From positions 13,040,292-13,104,291 of the forward strand of contig CM067075.1 in assembly GCA_033980235.1 (NCBI GenBank): a DNA stretch of 64,000 nt, given 5' to 3'. This DNA is from Diadema setosum. Lineage: Eukaryota > Echinodermata > Echinoidea > Diadematoida > Diadematidae. This document shows positions 34,401-43,733 of the stretch, piece after piece. Position numbers and translations under genes: made by a program. Every line of letters begins with the position of its first letter. Position 1 is the first letter of the stretch. A model generated the notes under the pieces. That model was given only the letters and a program-made list of their open reading frames with translations. It had not been told where the DNA came from and ran no database searches.

Positions 34401-36073
34401 GTCCAAAGGCACAGGTTGCATTAATCCACAGTATTAATCCGGGGTAAAAATCCAGGATATACGTCCACAGCGAAACGTGCAGAATCCACAGGAAACAGGC
34501 AGAATCCAAATGTTATGACGACCACGTCCAGTTGATGCGTTGAATGATGATTCACTTTATAATGTCCAGCAAGGAATCCAGCCCGTCACAGCTTTGCCGT
34601 AATAATGTCCGTTGACACTAAAATATGGAGTCTATCTCCAATGTAGGCAAATTAATTCTCTGCAGGCAAAATGTCTCCCAGGCCTTATTTCCACAAACAC
34701 AAGTTGTATAGCAGGTCAGCAGGTAACACAGGACTAACTATAACAAGTCGCTTCAGAGCCAGAAGTGACGTAACTCTCAGAGCAGAGGTGTTGGGTACTC
34801 TGCCTACCTCAGAATTTCTCCGGCTTATATACTATCCATTCACCCCTTTCTAGTACATTCTGTAATTTTCTCCAACCTGGGGCTACATACCTGAACATAC
34901 TAGCAAGTCCAAATTCCAGGAATCCTGGATGACTCACTGTCTAACTATGTGCATAACATAATTGCCAAAATTAACTACCAATCACATTGGGCTACAAGGG
35001 CAGTGCCTCACTCAGCCAGCACTTCCTAGAATTTTCTGGAATGGGTTAAATCATTCTAGATTGAGTGAGCTATAATTTATTTCCTGTCACATGCATACAT
35101 GTACTGTAGCTACATTGTATACCATGTAGAAAATTCTCCACTGATCTGGTCAGCCTGTTGTGCTATATCTAATATCATATAGAATGTTCTCCATTAATCT
35201 GGTCACCCTGTGTACATACACATTAAAACAACCATGCATACAGCCTTGATACATGTACATAACTACTTGTGTGTACATTTGTGACAATATGAATGATTAT
35301 GTTTTTGGTGTTTGTTTTTTTTTTCAAATCGCATTCGCTCTCCCCTTTTATCTTCTATTCCTTTTCCTTCCTTCATTTCATCAGTAAAGGTGTGTTTCAT
35401 CGCAACTGATTGACAAATTGCCCTACATCGACGTAAATAAGCACTGAATTGATCGGTGTTGTAGTAGTAGTAGCCATGGTTAATAACGTCGATGTAGGGC
35501 AATTTGTCAATCAGTTGCAATGAAAACATCTCGACGGAAGAATTTCATGAATTTAAAAAAAAAAGTGTGTTTGTGTGTGTTTGTTTGTTTGTTTTGGTAA
35601 ATCAAAGGCATGAACAAAATTCTATTTTGCTTTTTTATATTGTTCAAATGCGTGTCCAATGTCAGCAATCATGCTGTACATGTATCATCCTGTTGAAAAA
35701 AAAAACAAAAAAAAAAAAACAAAGCAAAACAAAACCCGAAATTTGTATTGAATTGAAATGAATTGAATTGAACTCATTTGAAAAAGAATTTGTGGATATT
35801 GTTTTGATATCGTTTTTCTGTCTTTTTTTTTTTTTCATTCAAGTCTGGCACGACAACGGAAACTTCAGGAGCTTATCGCCCAATCTCACACTCGTGACCA
35901 ACGCGATGATCCATGCACTGCTCTCTCGCTGGCCTAGGACCCGCTACTCATGCGGACTGGACATGAAAGTTATCTTTCTCCCGCTTTCGTATGCACCAAC
36001 GTGGCTCACCGACTTCATCTTCTTGCGAGCGAGCAAGAACAACCAGCCCCGACAGTCCCCCGTACATCAGTGA
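25817..36073 (+). CDS. SDR9C-like retinol/17-beta-hydroxysteroid dehydrogenase, copy A
   Basis: Coding exons: 25817-25935, 26953-27179, 28561-28819, 29143-29312, 35844-36073. All have GT-AG borders and compatible phases, giving 334 residues (the family is usually about 315-320). A hydrophobic N-terminal anchor (residues 6-22) suggests endoplasmic reticulum membrane attachment. Visible motifs: TGCDSGFG at 45-52 (dinucleotide binding), NNAG 122-125, and catalytic Asn148, Ser175, Tyr187 and Lys191. EPG (218-220) and PRTRYS (289-294) are typical of retinol/steroid dehydrogenases. The likely reaction is NAD(P)-dependent oxidation or reduction of a retinoid or hydroxysteroid alcohol; the exact substrate is not decidable. 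The start is the Met before the anchor; an in-frame Met 20 codons upstream is less likely because an acceptor-like CAG lies between. Intron 4 holds an antisense LTR retrotransposon, which should be spliced out. Confidence 0.9.
27220..27304. repeat. Long G-run followed by (CA)n
   Basis: About 22 consecutive G (27222-27243), then GAAAGGGG and a CA dinucleotide tract, just inside intron 2 of copy A. Copy B has only a short G/A tract here, so the run is variable between copies. Confidence 0.9.
27354..27916. mobile_element. MITE with long TIRs in a TTAA site (family 3), intron 2 of copy A
   Basis: TTAA at 27354-27357 and 27913-27916. The arms begin AGGACAAGTCAACCTTCA (the right end is the imperfect complement) and show internal similarity to family 1 (GTGGATTGAGTGAATGCAAC; CTGGATGAGAAGACTACTA). 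It was present before the duplication, as copy B has it at 48543-49113. Confidence 0.8.
28382..28516. repeat. (TTA)n / (TCA)n microsatellite
   Basis: A TTA-type trinucleotide tract followed by ATC repeats, about 45 bp before exon 3 of copy A. Copy B has a shorter but purer version. Confidence 0.9.
29360..30527 (-). repeat. 3' LTR of retrotransposon 2
   Basis: The identical-family LTR, complementary to the + strand. The heat-shock element core lies at 30269-30281 (GAAttTTCtgGAA on +). Confidence 0.9.
30528..30859 (-). other. Non-coding 3' leader of retrotransposon 2
   Basis: About 330 bp between the integrase stop and the 3' LTR, with no frame resembling reverse transcriptase or RNase H. A GGGATGG word directly before the LTR may be all that is left of the polypurine tract. 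Confidence 0.5.
30860..33980 (-). pseudogene. gag-protease-integrase polyprotein with one frameshift
   Basis: It starts at MSISTMDVQ (33980) and reads about 114 codons. It is then interrupted at a run of seven A near 33641-33648, where one extra base shifts the frame. The second frame continues without a stop for over 900 codons to a TAG at 30860. Order: coiled coil, capsid (AYRHKFRNSYRKPGQTHVEF), CCHC knuckle (CFHCHKKGHVKSQC), protease DTGAS, linker, HHCC domain, DD35E integrase core (exactly 35 residues between the second Asp and Glu), and an integrase C-terminal segment ending near CHVNMLKE. RT/RNase H are absent between protease and integrase and also after integrase. Only the gag frameshift separates it from an open frame. 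Confidence 0.88.
34097..34114 (-). other. Primer binding site, tRNA-Pro-like
   Basis: On the minus strand, a few bases after the 5' LTR, lies TGGGGGCTTGTCCGGGAA. This resembles the tRNA-Pro primer site known from gammaretroviruses at about 16 of 18 positions (comparison from memory). It suggests priming by tRNA-Pro. Confidence 0.6.
34119..35286 (-). repeat. 5' LTR of retrotransposon 2
   Basis: 1168 bp, with TG...CA ends on the minus strand. It holds the same heat-shock element, CCAAT words and TATA box as the other LTRs. Confidence 0.9.
35029..35041 (-). promoter_or_regulatory. Heat-shock element in 5' LTR of retrotransposon 2
   Basis: GAAttTTCtgGAA on the + strand, a perfect three-unit alternating array. 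It is the same site as in the other LTRs. Confidence 0.65.
35402..35518. repeat. SINE-tail hairpin, intron 4 of copy A
   Basis: The arms GCAACTGATTGACAAATTGC ... and their complement enclose a loop with GTAGTAGTAGTAG and CCATGG. It is the same block as the arms of the SINE foldbacks. Copy B carries two such hairpins in tandem. Confidence 0.75.
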
Positions 36074-36271
36074 GTAGGGTCGGTCCCACTTACTCTCCGG
36101 GTGACGTGTTTTTCTTTGCTGTTGTTGATTGCGTTTTTGTCCTTATTTCAAACCTTCACATTGTTCAAAGACATTGCCATAAATACTATGAAAAAGAGGC
36201 AAATGAAATAGTCTCTATACGTCGTTTGTTTCATGTAGATGTGCACGTAGATTCTGTATGGTAATCGAAGT

Positions 36272-36277
36272 ATTAAA
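36272..36277 (+). terminator. Possible poly(A) signal, SDR copy A
   Basis: ATTAAA about 200 bp after the stop codon is conserved at the matching place in copy B. No transcript evidence is available here. Confidence 0.3.
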
Positions 36278-36955
36278 CTGCACGTCAGAAATCAATAACC
36301 TCTTCCGTGATTTTTGCTTGTTTGTCTGTGTGTTTTTGCGCGAGGTGGCTTATATACGTGAATTTGTTCACAAAACCAGCGGATAACACTGGCCTGCTTG
36401 CCACCTTTATATTCACTTTGCTTTTTTATTTGATGATTTTTTTTTTTGGTCCAGTTTTCAAAGGTGAGAATGAGGAATGTTATTGTTCGTTCGTTGTTTG
36501 CTGTTATCGTTTTCTTATGTCGTAATTAATACAATGGAAGACATAAAAACCATTATATTGTGCTAAGAGACGTTTTATTGTCAAGGTTTACCACCAATGT
36601 CAATGCTGCTGGACTGTTAACTACTGTACTGCCTTCCTGTGGCATATGAAAGCAAGTAAAGCATTGTAAAACCGTGAAACATGAGGTCAAGATATGTATA
36701 TGCATGCAAAGATGACACTCACTCCAGCAAATACTTCAGATGTGCCTACAGTTTGCTCCTTGGACCGAAATAACTTTTTTTTTTGACGCTATAAACCTGC
36801 TTCCTTTTTCCAAATCTTTATACATGTTTAATGAACGTCGAGGGCTTGAATACTGCCTTTTAAATAGACATATCAGGTATAATGCGATTTATTTTGACTA
36901 TAAAGAGAATACTGACTCTCTGATTTTTTGACTCTTGAGATTTTTTATTCATTGT
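36278..36955. other. Downstream flank of SDR copy A
   Basis: AT-rich sequence matching the region after the copy B gene. It contains possible 3' UTR and no further exon. Confidence 0.5.
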
Positions 36956-37210
36956 CATCACATTCGAACCCACGACCTCCTGATCACCGGACAGGCGTCA
37001 TCTCCACTAGACCACATAGCTTAGTCGGGCGAAAGCTCGGTGGTCTAGTGGAGATGACGCCTGTCCGGTGATCAGAGGGTCGTGGGTTCGAATCCCGCTC
37101 GAGTATGTACGCCCATGATTTTTTATCATGGCTACTACTAAAACACTGATCAATTCAGTGCTTATTTACGTCGATGCAGGGCAATTTGTCAATCAGTTGC
37201 AAGGGAGATA
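36956..37210. repeat. tRNA-SINE foldback, copy A (left arm truncated)
   Basis: Two tRNA-like heads face each other. The right one has an A box TGGTCTAGTGG (37041-37051) and a B box GGTTCGAATCC (37085-37095) with a perfect T-arm. Body sequence follows (GTACGCCCATGATTTTTTAT, TTACGTCGATG, GGCAATTTGTCAATCAGTTG). The acceptor and anticodon arms are too poor for a real tRNA. The left arm starts abruptly inside the reversed B box. The copy B counterpart is longer, so a deletion in A is likely. Confidence 0.75.
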
Positions 37211-38304
37211 TTGACTGGAAGGAGAGAGAGAGACGATGAGTGTGTTTCTTTGTTTTTTGTTTTTCTGTTTTCAATGTAATTCAACTTTTCAAATTGATTG
37301 ATATAATAAAAATGTAGGCCTATACATTACCGTGACTACTGAGCAAGAATATTCCCGCCAATGGGATGAAGGTTAAGTTGTATCCTTTACGCGAAATTAA
37401 CACCTGACTAGTCAATTCCTCTTAACAATAAAACCAGCACAAATTTAGTACATACATGTACAATGTATCACGTTTCAAAGCCTTCTGCTCAACGCTATTA
37501 AACTGAGAACGAACGTGATAAATACAGGTCTGTAATGATTCAATGATATACTTACAAAATCTTGTAATGACGTGTAAGGAATAAATAACAAAACGTATTT
37601 AAGGAGTAATAACTGATGTCTGAATATATAGGCTTTGTTATTTGAAAAATACATCAACCAGAAAAGAGAAGATCAAGCGGAGGAAGGGGGAATTCAGGAC
37701 GTAGTGTGTCGTAAAAGGAGGCGTTTCGCATTCTGAAATGCCCGTTTCAAAGATTCATATTATTGGCAGTCATCGAACAGCCTTGAAAACAGCAGAGTCA
37801 TACGTAAGTACTTTCAATCCAAAGCAATGATTGAAATCTCTAGAACGATCGATATATTAAATAGTATCAAATACGATCCCGCAGCATCGAACTGGCTTGC
37901 TGTTCCACCCAGCATGCCCAGTATGATAACCTGTTAGTTCTTACTTGACACCCGGAAGCTAAGCACCTCATTGTGTCTAGACTTTCAGCCCTGGATAAAC
38001 TTGATTTGAATCCGGAGCACGTTGTTTTTAGGATATACTCCGTGAACTATCTCTTGGAGAACGTGCAGGAAAGAAAAGCAGCGATCATGGCAATTATATT
38101 GACTTTAGCCTATCATCTTTATCTTTTGTAGAGTATGATACTGAAATAGACAATTGATTTCACTCTATCGCTGGTATACCTTGTTACTTTTATGTTGTTT
38201 TGAGAAAAAAAATGAAACAAACTTTGATGTGAATTACATTTAATGTAACTTCTTTTGCTTAGATTATCCGTCTCTCCATCTACCCCTTCTTCCCTCTCCC
38301 TCGC

Positions 38305-38335
<31 letters not shown>

Positions 38336-39925
38336 GTATGTGTGTGTGTGTGTGTCTGTCTGTCTGTCTAATTCATTCTCTTATGCCATGCCCCCCCCCC
38401 CCCTTTCACACTCACCTGTTACTTGGCTTTCCTATATACGTTTCCTTGTTTGCGTTTTCGGTTGTTACTGTCATTATGATGTTGTGTAGCATGGGAGGAA
38501 GAAAATTGTACAGCGTAATCGGAATCGATGACAGTGATGCTACTCAAGGATTTTTTTTTCTCTTCTTATACACAATATCTTCGTGGCTGTTATCGAGATG
38601 GTTAAAGTATCATTATGTGAGTAAACATTCTTCGAGACTAAGGAATATGATTCATTACTAAACATTAAAGAAAACCAAGTGTGTTTGGACTTTAATTAAT
38701 TGATTCATTGATTCATTGATTCATTCTTTCATTTATTCATTTTTCCATTTCCAACAGAAACATAAAAATATTTTACAGAATACAGAAATTGAGTACATGG
38801 ATTACATCACAATACACGATAAAAGATAAGTTTACAGAATATTCTAAGTACAATATACGGAAATGCTGGAAATGGGGAGGAATGCTAAAAAGCAGTGCTT
38901 GTGGAGTGCATTCGCCCCACACGTAATGACTTCATCATCATGTGATTATGTTAAGGATGGAATAAGAAATTCTCATCAAAGATATAACTCAAACACCCTG
39001 TTTAACGGGGACCCAATTAAATGCTATTTAATGTAGCTTACCACGTTTCCAACCATAAAACTGACCCGATTTCGCTCAAAGAGTCGCTTTATAGTTTATA
39101 TACCATAAATGTCATTCTTCAACACTACAATAACACAAACAACAGCAAAATTGTTTCTTGGGGAAATAGTAATTGTCCTCCCTGTTTAAAATGTATTATA
39201 TACGAGGTTATAGGCCTACTTAAATTCGAACACCTTGAGATTCACACGCTTTCACGAGGGTGGCAGGGTTAATGTCTTGACTTGGACTGCGGTTATGTGT
39301 ATAATGTCAGCTATATAATATTTTATGCCATGTACGTAGGGAAGAATATTATACAATAAATATATACATGTGTCTGAAATGCATCGGGTTATTTATGTTG
39401 GTTCATCTAAAATCCTATGTCACTCATGTGATATGCATATTCTTGAAAGTAAAGCATTCAGCATGTAGAACATTACACGTTACTCACCTAGTGTGCACAT
39501 GTGACACACAATGGTAATGATTACACAAAACTAAAATGATTAAAATGTCGTCAATAACATTGTTATCTATGTCACAACTAATAACAGATATAAAACGATC
39601 ATTTCGATTGCCATCAGTAGTGCGGTAACGAGTGTGTGTGTGTGTGTGTGTGTGCGTGTGTGTGTCTGTTTTACTGGTATTCGAGCTTGTCATTATTGAT
39701 GTGATTGCTCTTTGACACAATCATTTTCTGTAAAGAAATTACAGTGAGAATCTATGAGCCTGGTTTTATTCATGATTTCAGTGTTTTTCATATGCTTGGC
39801 TAATGGGAACACGATAAGTCATACGAACAAACATACAAACAAACAAGTATTAACAGATTATCAAATATGGTAAATAAGCGACAGTCATTCAGGGGTGTTA
39901 CCGTTCAATCCTTAGCTGATGGCTG
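37211..39925. other. Intergenic, with microsatellites and a LINE tail
   Basis: No gene is seen. It holds (GTCT)n and (GT)n at about 38305-38370, a C-run at about 38391-38403, a reverse-oriented LINE 3' end at about 38700-38960 (TCATTCATT repeats, then CCATTTCCAACAGAAACAT) and a (GT)n tract at about 39631-39666. The region is shared with copy B. Confidence 0.5.
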
Positions 39926-40293
39926 TTAAAGGTACAGTTTACCTTTCGGAGCAGTGATTTTAAACATTTTCGAGTTATCACATTTGATGCTTTAAATCAG
40001 TTGTATCACAAAACATCCTATCATATAAAAATTTTGCAGTAAAATCTAGAATATAGGGAGATATCACAGTGTTTCTCATTAAAACATAACTGTAGACGGT
40101 TTAGTCTAAAAACAATTATATTATAACTATTGTTCACATTTTGTAAATTTAACAATACCTAACATTGATTATCCCGATTATTATTATTTTTTTTTACAGT
40201 GGTTGCTCTATGCCTAACTCACATCTTAGAACTATTTTGAAGCACTAAAGCTGGGTTTTTGTTTTATCTGCAAATGGTAAATTATGCCTTTAA
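39926..40293. mobile_element. MITE in a TTAA site (family 4), copy A
   Basis: TTAA at 39926-39929 and 40290-40293. The ends are AGGTACAGTTTACC and, inverted, AGGCATAATTTACC. No coding capacity. The copy B counterpart is at 58747-59122, and a fragment of the same family sits at the duplication junction (42538-42633). Confidence 0.75.
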
Positions 40294-40613
40294 AGGAAAC
40301 ACCAAGAACTATGAGTATACTAAACCGGACATTATAAGGCCTTGAGCTAGCCGTTTATCTCAGCTTTTAAGGGGTTCATGCGTCTGTTGTAATGAGCGAA
40401 GGCAAAACAGATCATCACAACTCTTTAAGGCTGAAAAGGGGCTGAAATCAAACTCAAACGTCAACAGTAACAATCTGCGTGAGGATATTTTGTTCAAGTA
40501 GCATTCTGAGATTCATGTGCAATGCTAAGATTAGCCGCAGCATTATGTAATCGTGAATTGTGTCATTTTTTTCTGCTCCTTGCTCATTGTAACAACATTC
40601 CTGTGTCATTTCC

Positions 40614-42222
40614 GCACTGTAAAAACATGGGTGTTAAATCTAACACCGATCAATCTTCAATAGAGGACCACACCCACAGGTGTAAAAAATGTATTGTGAC
40701 GGTGTCAAAAAGTGTTCACCTGGCACTTCGTGGTGTTAATTTGACACTGTAGCTGGTGATATTTTTGACACTGCGCTAGAGTTAATTCATTACTGACACC
40801 GCATGGGGTTGATTTGATATTGGTGGTGTTAATTTCAATGGTATAACATCCGTCCAGCTTCAATAGGAGACCACACCAACTGGTGTTACTGTGGTGTAAA
40901 TGTGTTTACACATTTTTTTTTTTCAAAAATCAAGTACTTTATCGGAAAATTTCTTCATTGTCTTGTTGAAATTCAGAATTAACAAGAAATTCAGTAACTA
41001 AGAAACCATCAAAAAAAAACACAATTTTATATTTTGGAATGACACCCGGAGGTGTTAAAAAGATAATAAAAAGTTTTGGTACCTCAAAAGTTTCCCTGAA
41101 TTTCCTTGTCTTGGTTTGTGTTTCACGTTAAAGTACGTTGTCTGTGAGAATTACTCGCCCCAAAGTGCTCTCATGTCTTAGTAATGCAATAATGGTTTCG
41201 TACCAGAGCCGTCGCCGTACAGCGTCGATAAATATTGTACGTAGCCACTGACTGCGACCAGCAGCGTGCAGCCCATTGTACGCATAGCTAACTGCGACCA
41301 GCAGCCCCATACGCATAGCGTAATGGGGCTTCGCATTGTAACATTCAGGATCATGACAGAATTACATTTGTAGTATCGCGGGTAAATGTCAATTTAAAAT
41401 CCCAAAATTTCTTCGATTTGAAGACTTACCAATTAAGTTGAAGTATTGAAAACAGGCTTCGAACAACGTTTGGTTCTGCCAATAGTCCCTTTCTTTTCGA
41501 ATTGATGACTGAATGTGACTCGGTCGAGAGGACCTTGGGAGAGCTACATACACCATGGACCGATGCATACACTGACTACTACGGTCAGCGCATGCGCACA
41601 CAAACATCTTATCCGTTGATATGGGATTTGAAATTTGTGCGCATGTGATGTGTTCGCATCCACTGGCTGTATTCAGTAGTATTCAGTGTACATGGTGTAT
41701 GTAGCTCTCCCAAGGTCCTCTCGGCCGAGTCACATTCAGTCATCAATTCAAACAGAAAGGGACTATAGGCAGAACCAAACGTTGCCCGAAGCCTGTTTTC
41801 AATACTTCACCTTATTCAAATTCATGAAATTTACTTCACCTTAATTGGTAAGTCTTCAAATTGAAGAATTTTTGGGATTTTAAGTTAACATTTATCCCGC
41901 GATACTAAATCTGTCATGATCCTGAATGCAACAATGCGAAGCCCGATTACGCTATGCGTATGGGACTGCTGGTCGCTATGCGTATGGGGCTGCTGGTCGC
42001 AGTTAATTGCATGATTACTAAGACATGAGAGCACTTTGGGGCGAGTAAGTCTCACAGTGTTAGTTATACGAAAGGTACTTTAACCTGAAACACAAACTAA
42101 GACAAGGAAATTTTTGAGGTACCAAAACTTTTTTATTATCTTTAATCTAACTCCATGAATGAGCACCGGAAATTTAACACCAGCTCGGTGTTTCATATTT
42201 AACTCGGGACTTTTTGCACTGC
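40614..42222. mobile_element. TIR element with GGTGTTA subrepeats, interrupted (copy A)
   Basis: The ends are GCACTGTAAAAAC and the complement of GCACTGC/TAAAAAG-like sequence. The interior has many GGTGTTAA / TTAACACC words in both orientations. It is split by a foldback element at 41059-42141. The uninterrupted counterpart is at 59448-60003. Confidence 0.7.
41059..42141. mobile_element. Foldback element nested in a TIR element, copy A only
   Basis: About 1.08 kb with inverted arms of over 400 bp, starting AAGATAATAAAAAGTTTTGG. Arm blocks include CGCCCCAAAGTGCTCTCATG and AGAGCTACATACACCATG with their complements. It is flanked by TTAA on both sides (41055-41058 and 42142-42145), where copy B has one TTAA. 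No coding frame. Confidence 0.8.
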
Positions 42223-42537
42223 GTTTGGATTCATTTATGGAAAATTAAGATCGATGACCTGATTACAGAAAAATCGAAATCGAGTTCAAATTACTCGTAT
42301 ATTCTGCTCTCTCATAATTGAGTGGTTTCGTATGTTTATACATTTAGTTACATTCTGCTATACAAGAAAATAAAAGTATTTTAAGGTGCCCGGGATATTT
42401 AGTCGAAACATTTAAGAAAACAAGTCTATAGGGAAATGTTTCGGTTAACTTTGATAAGAGCAAGATGGAACTAACAGAGAGCATAAGTTTCATAAAAGCC
42501 CATTGCCTCCTAGTTTTCATAATCACTCGTGTTAATC

Positions 42538-42633
42538 TTAAAGGTACAGTTTACCTAGTGGGAGCAGTGTTTTTAAAAATTTCGAGCTATCACATTTGAT
42601 GCATATGTGTAGGTCAGTTGTATCGCAAAACAT
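42538..42633. mobile_element. Truncated family-4 MITE at the duplication junction
   Basis: Starting at TTAA (42538-42541), about 92 bp match the left end of the element at 39926. The match stops at AAAACAT (42633), and copy B begins almost immediately. The matching TTAA at the right end of copy B (60655-60658) has no MITE. Confidence 0.75.
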
Positions 42634-42727
42634 AGGACACATATTAAATAGCATTCCCAACCAGGAACATGTGTATAATGGTGTGTTTGACAACAATCAC
42701 AGATATAGGAAAGGAAAAACAATATAT

Positions 42728-43569
42728 ATATCCAACAGAAGTGAGTACACCCCACATGAACATTTGAAAATTCGAATGTAATTCTTCAAGTTGTTGATTT
42801 CAAATGACAAGTCTCGCAGAGATTGTAAAAAGGACCTGGCGTGATAGGAATTGAGGCAAAAACTAGTATTCATAACCGTAATTATGAAATATTATGCATA
42901 TTTCATGAAAATAGTGGCAACAAAAGTGAGTACACCATGTGTAATATTTGCATTGAAATATGATCAAATCTGGAGTTTTATGGTCACAGCGTTTGCCATA
43001 ATTTTCCTTAGCATGAAAAACATGTTGATATTACATGGTAGTGACCTTGAGTTTGTGTTCCATGCATGTAACTGCTTTTCTGAAAAGTTAGCAAGGGAGT
43101 CAGTTGCATGTTCGATGATTTCTCCTGACCACACTAGTCACACCAGTAGTAATGCACAGAGGAATACAAGAATTAAAGTGAGTCAAACCCTGACCACTCC
43201 AAGAAGTCATCAAACAGGAGTGAAACACAGATAAAAGAATGCAGAGGGGAATTATAAGGCAGTGCCATGTCATATCAACATGTTTTTTGTGCTAAGGAAA
43301 ATAATGACCAGTGCTGTTGACCATAAAACTCCAGATTTAACCATGTTTCCGTGCAAATATTACACAGGGTGTACCCACTTTTGTTTCCATTATTTTCTCA
43401 AGTATGCATGATATTTCAAAATTAAGGTTATAAATACTAGTTTTCTGTCTTAAGTCATATCATTCAATGTCATTTTTACAATCTCTGTGAGACTTTTGAG
43501 ATAAAACATACAATTTAAAAAATTACATTCAAATTTTTAGATGTTCACATGGGGTGTACTCACATCTGT

Positions 43570-43573
<4 letters not shown>
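42728..43573. mobile_element. Foldback element (copy B)
   Basis: The counterpart of 22565-23373, with a slightly longer central part: TGATCAAATCTGGAGTTTTA is kept on the left arm, so the palindrome is more complete here. No transposase. Confidence 0.7.
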
Positions 43574-43644
<71 letters not shown>

Positions 43645-43673
43645 TACGTACGATGCGATGTACAATTCATTAT

Positions 43674-43732
<59 letters not shown>

Positions 43733-43733
43733 C
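43573..43733. repeat. (AT)n and (GT)n microsatellites
   Basis: Two long AT tracts separated by a short unique segment, then a GT tract. The homologous tracts in copy A differ in length. Confidence 0.95.

Larger units (their letters stand above)
29360..35286 (-). mobile_element. LTR retrotransposon 2, Ty3/Gypsy, Gmr1-like, RT-less, in SDR intron 4
   Basis: It has two 1168-bp LTRs on the minus strand (5' LTR 34119-35286, 3' LTR 29360-30527) that differ at about five positions. It belongs to the same family as the element at 10821-16746 but carries a longer LTR. The target duplication is imperfect (TTATG left, ATATG right; the empty site in copy B reads CATATGAATG). Copy B lacks the element, so it inserted after the duplication. 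It encodes one long Gag-protease-integrase frame and ends about 330 bp before the 3' LTR, leaving no room for RT and RNase H. It lies antisense to the host gene. Confidence 0.92.
22464..42541. repeat. Tandem segmental duplication, copy A
   Basis: This 20-kb block is repeated head-to-tail at about 42635-60658. Matching landmarks in the same order include the foldback element, the upstream region, all five SDR exons, the TTAA elements, the downstream LINE tail and the inverted-repeat element near the right end. Exons and many intergenic stretches look about 97-99% identical by eye. Copy A alone has the LTR element (29360-35286) and the foldback at 41059-42141. It lacks about 0.7 kb of intron 3 and over 1 kb before the SINE foldback near 36960. 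Confidence 0.92.

Noticed and set aside
37030..37110. Functional tRNA gene.
   Set aside because: The A box, B box and T-arm are good, but the acceptor stem and anticodon arm do not pair properly, the sequence sits in a palindromic SINE pair, and near-identical copies occur elsewhere.
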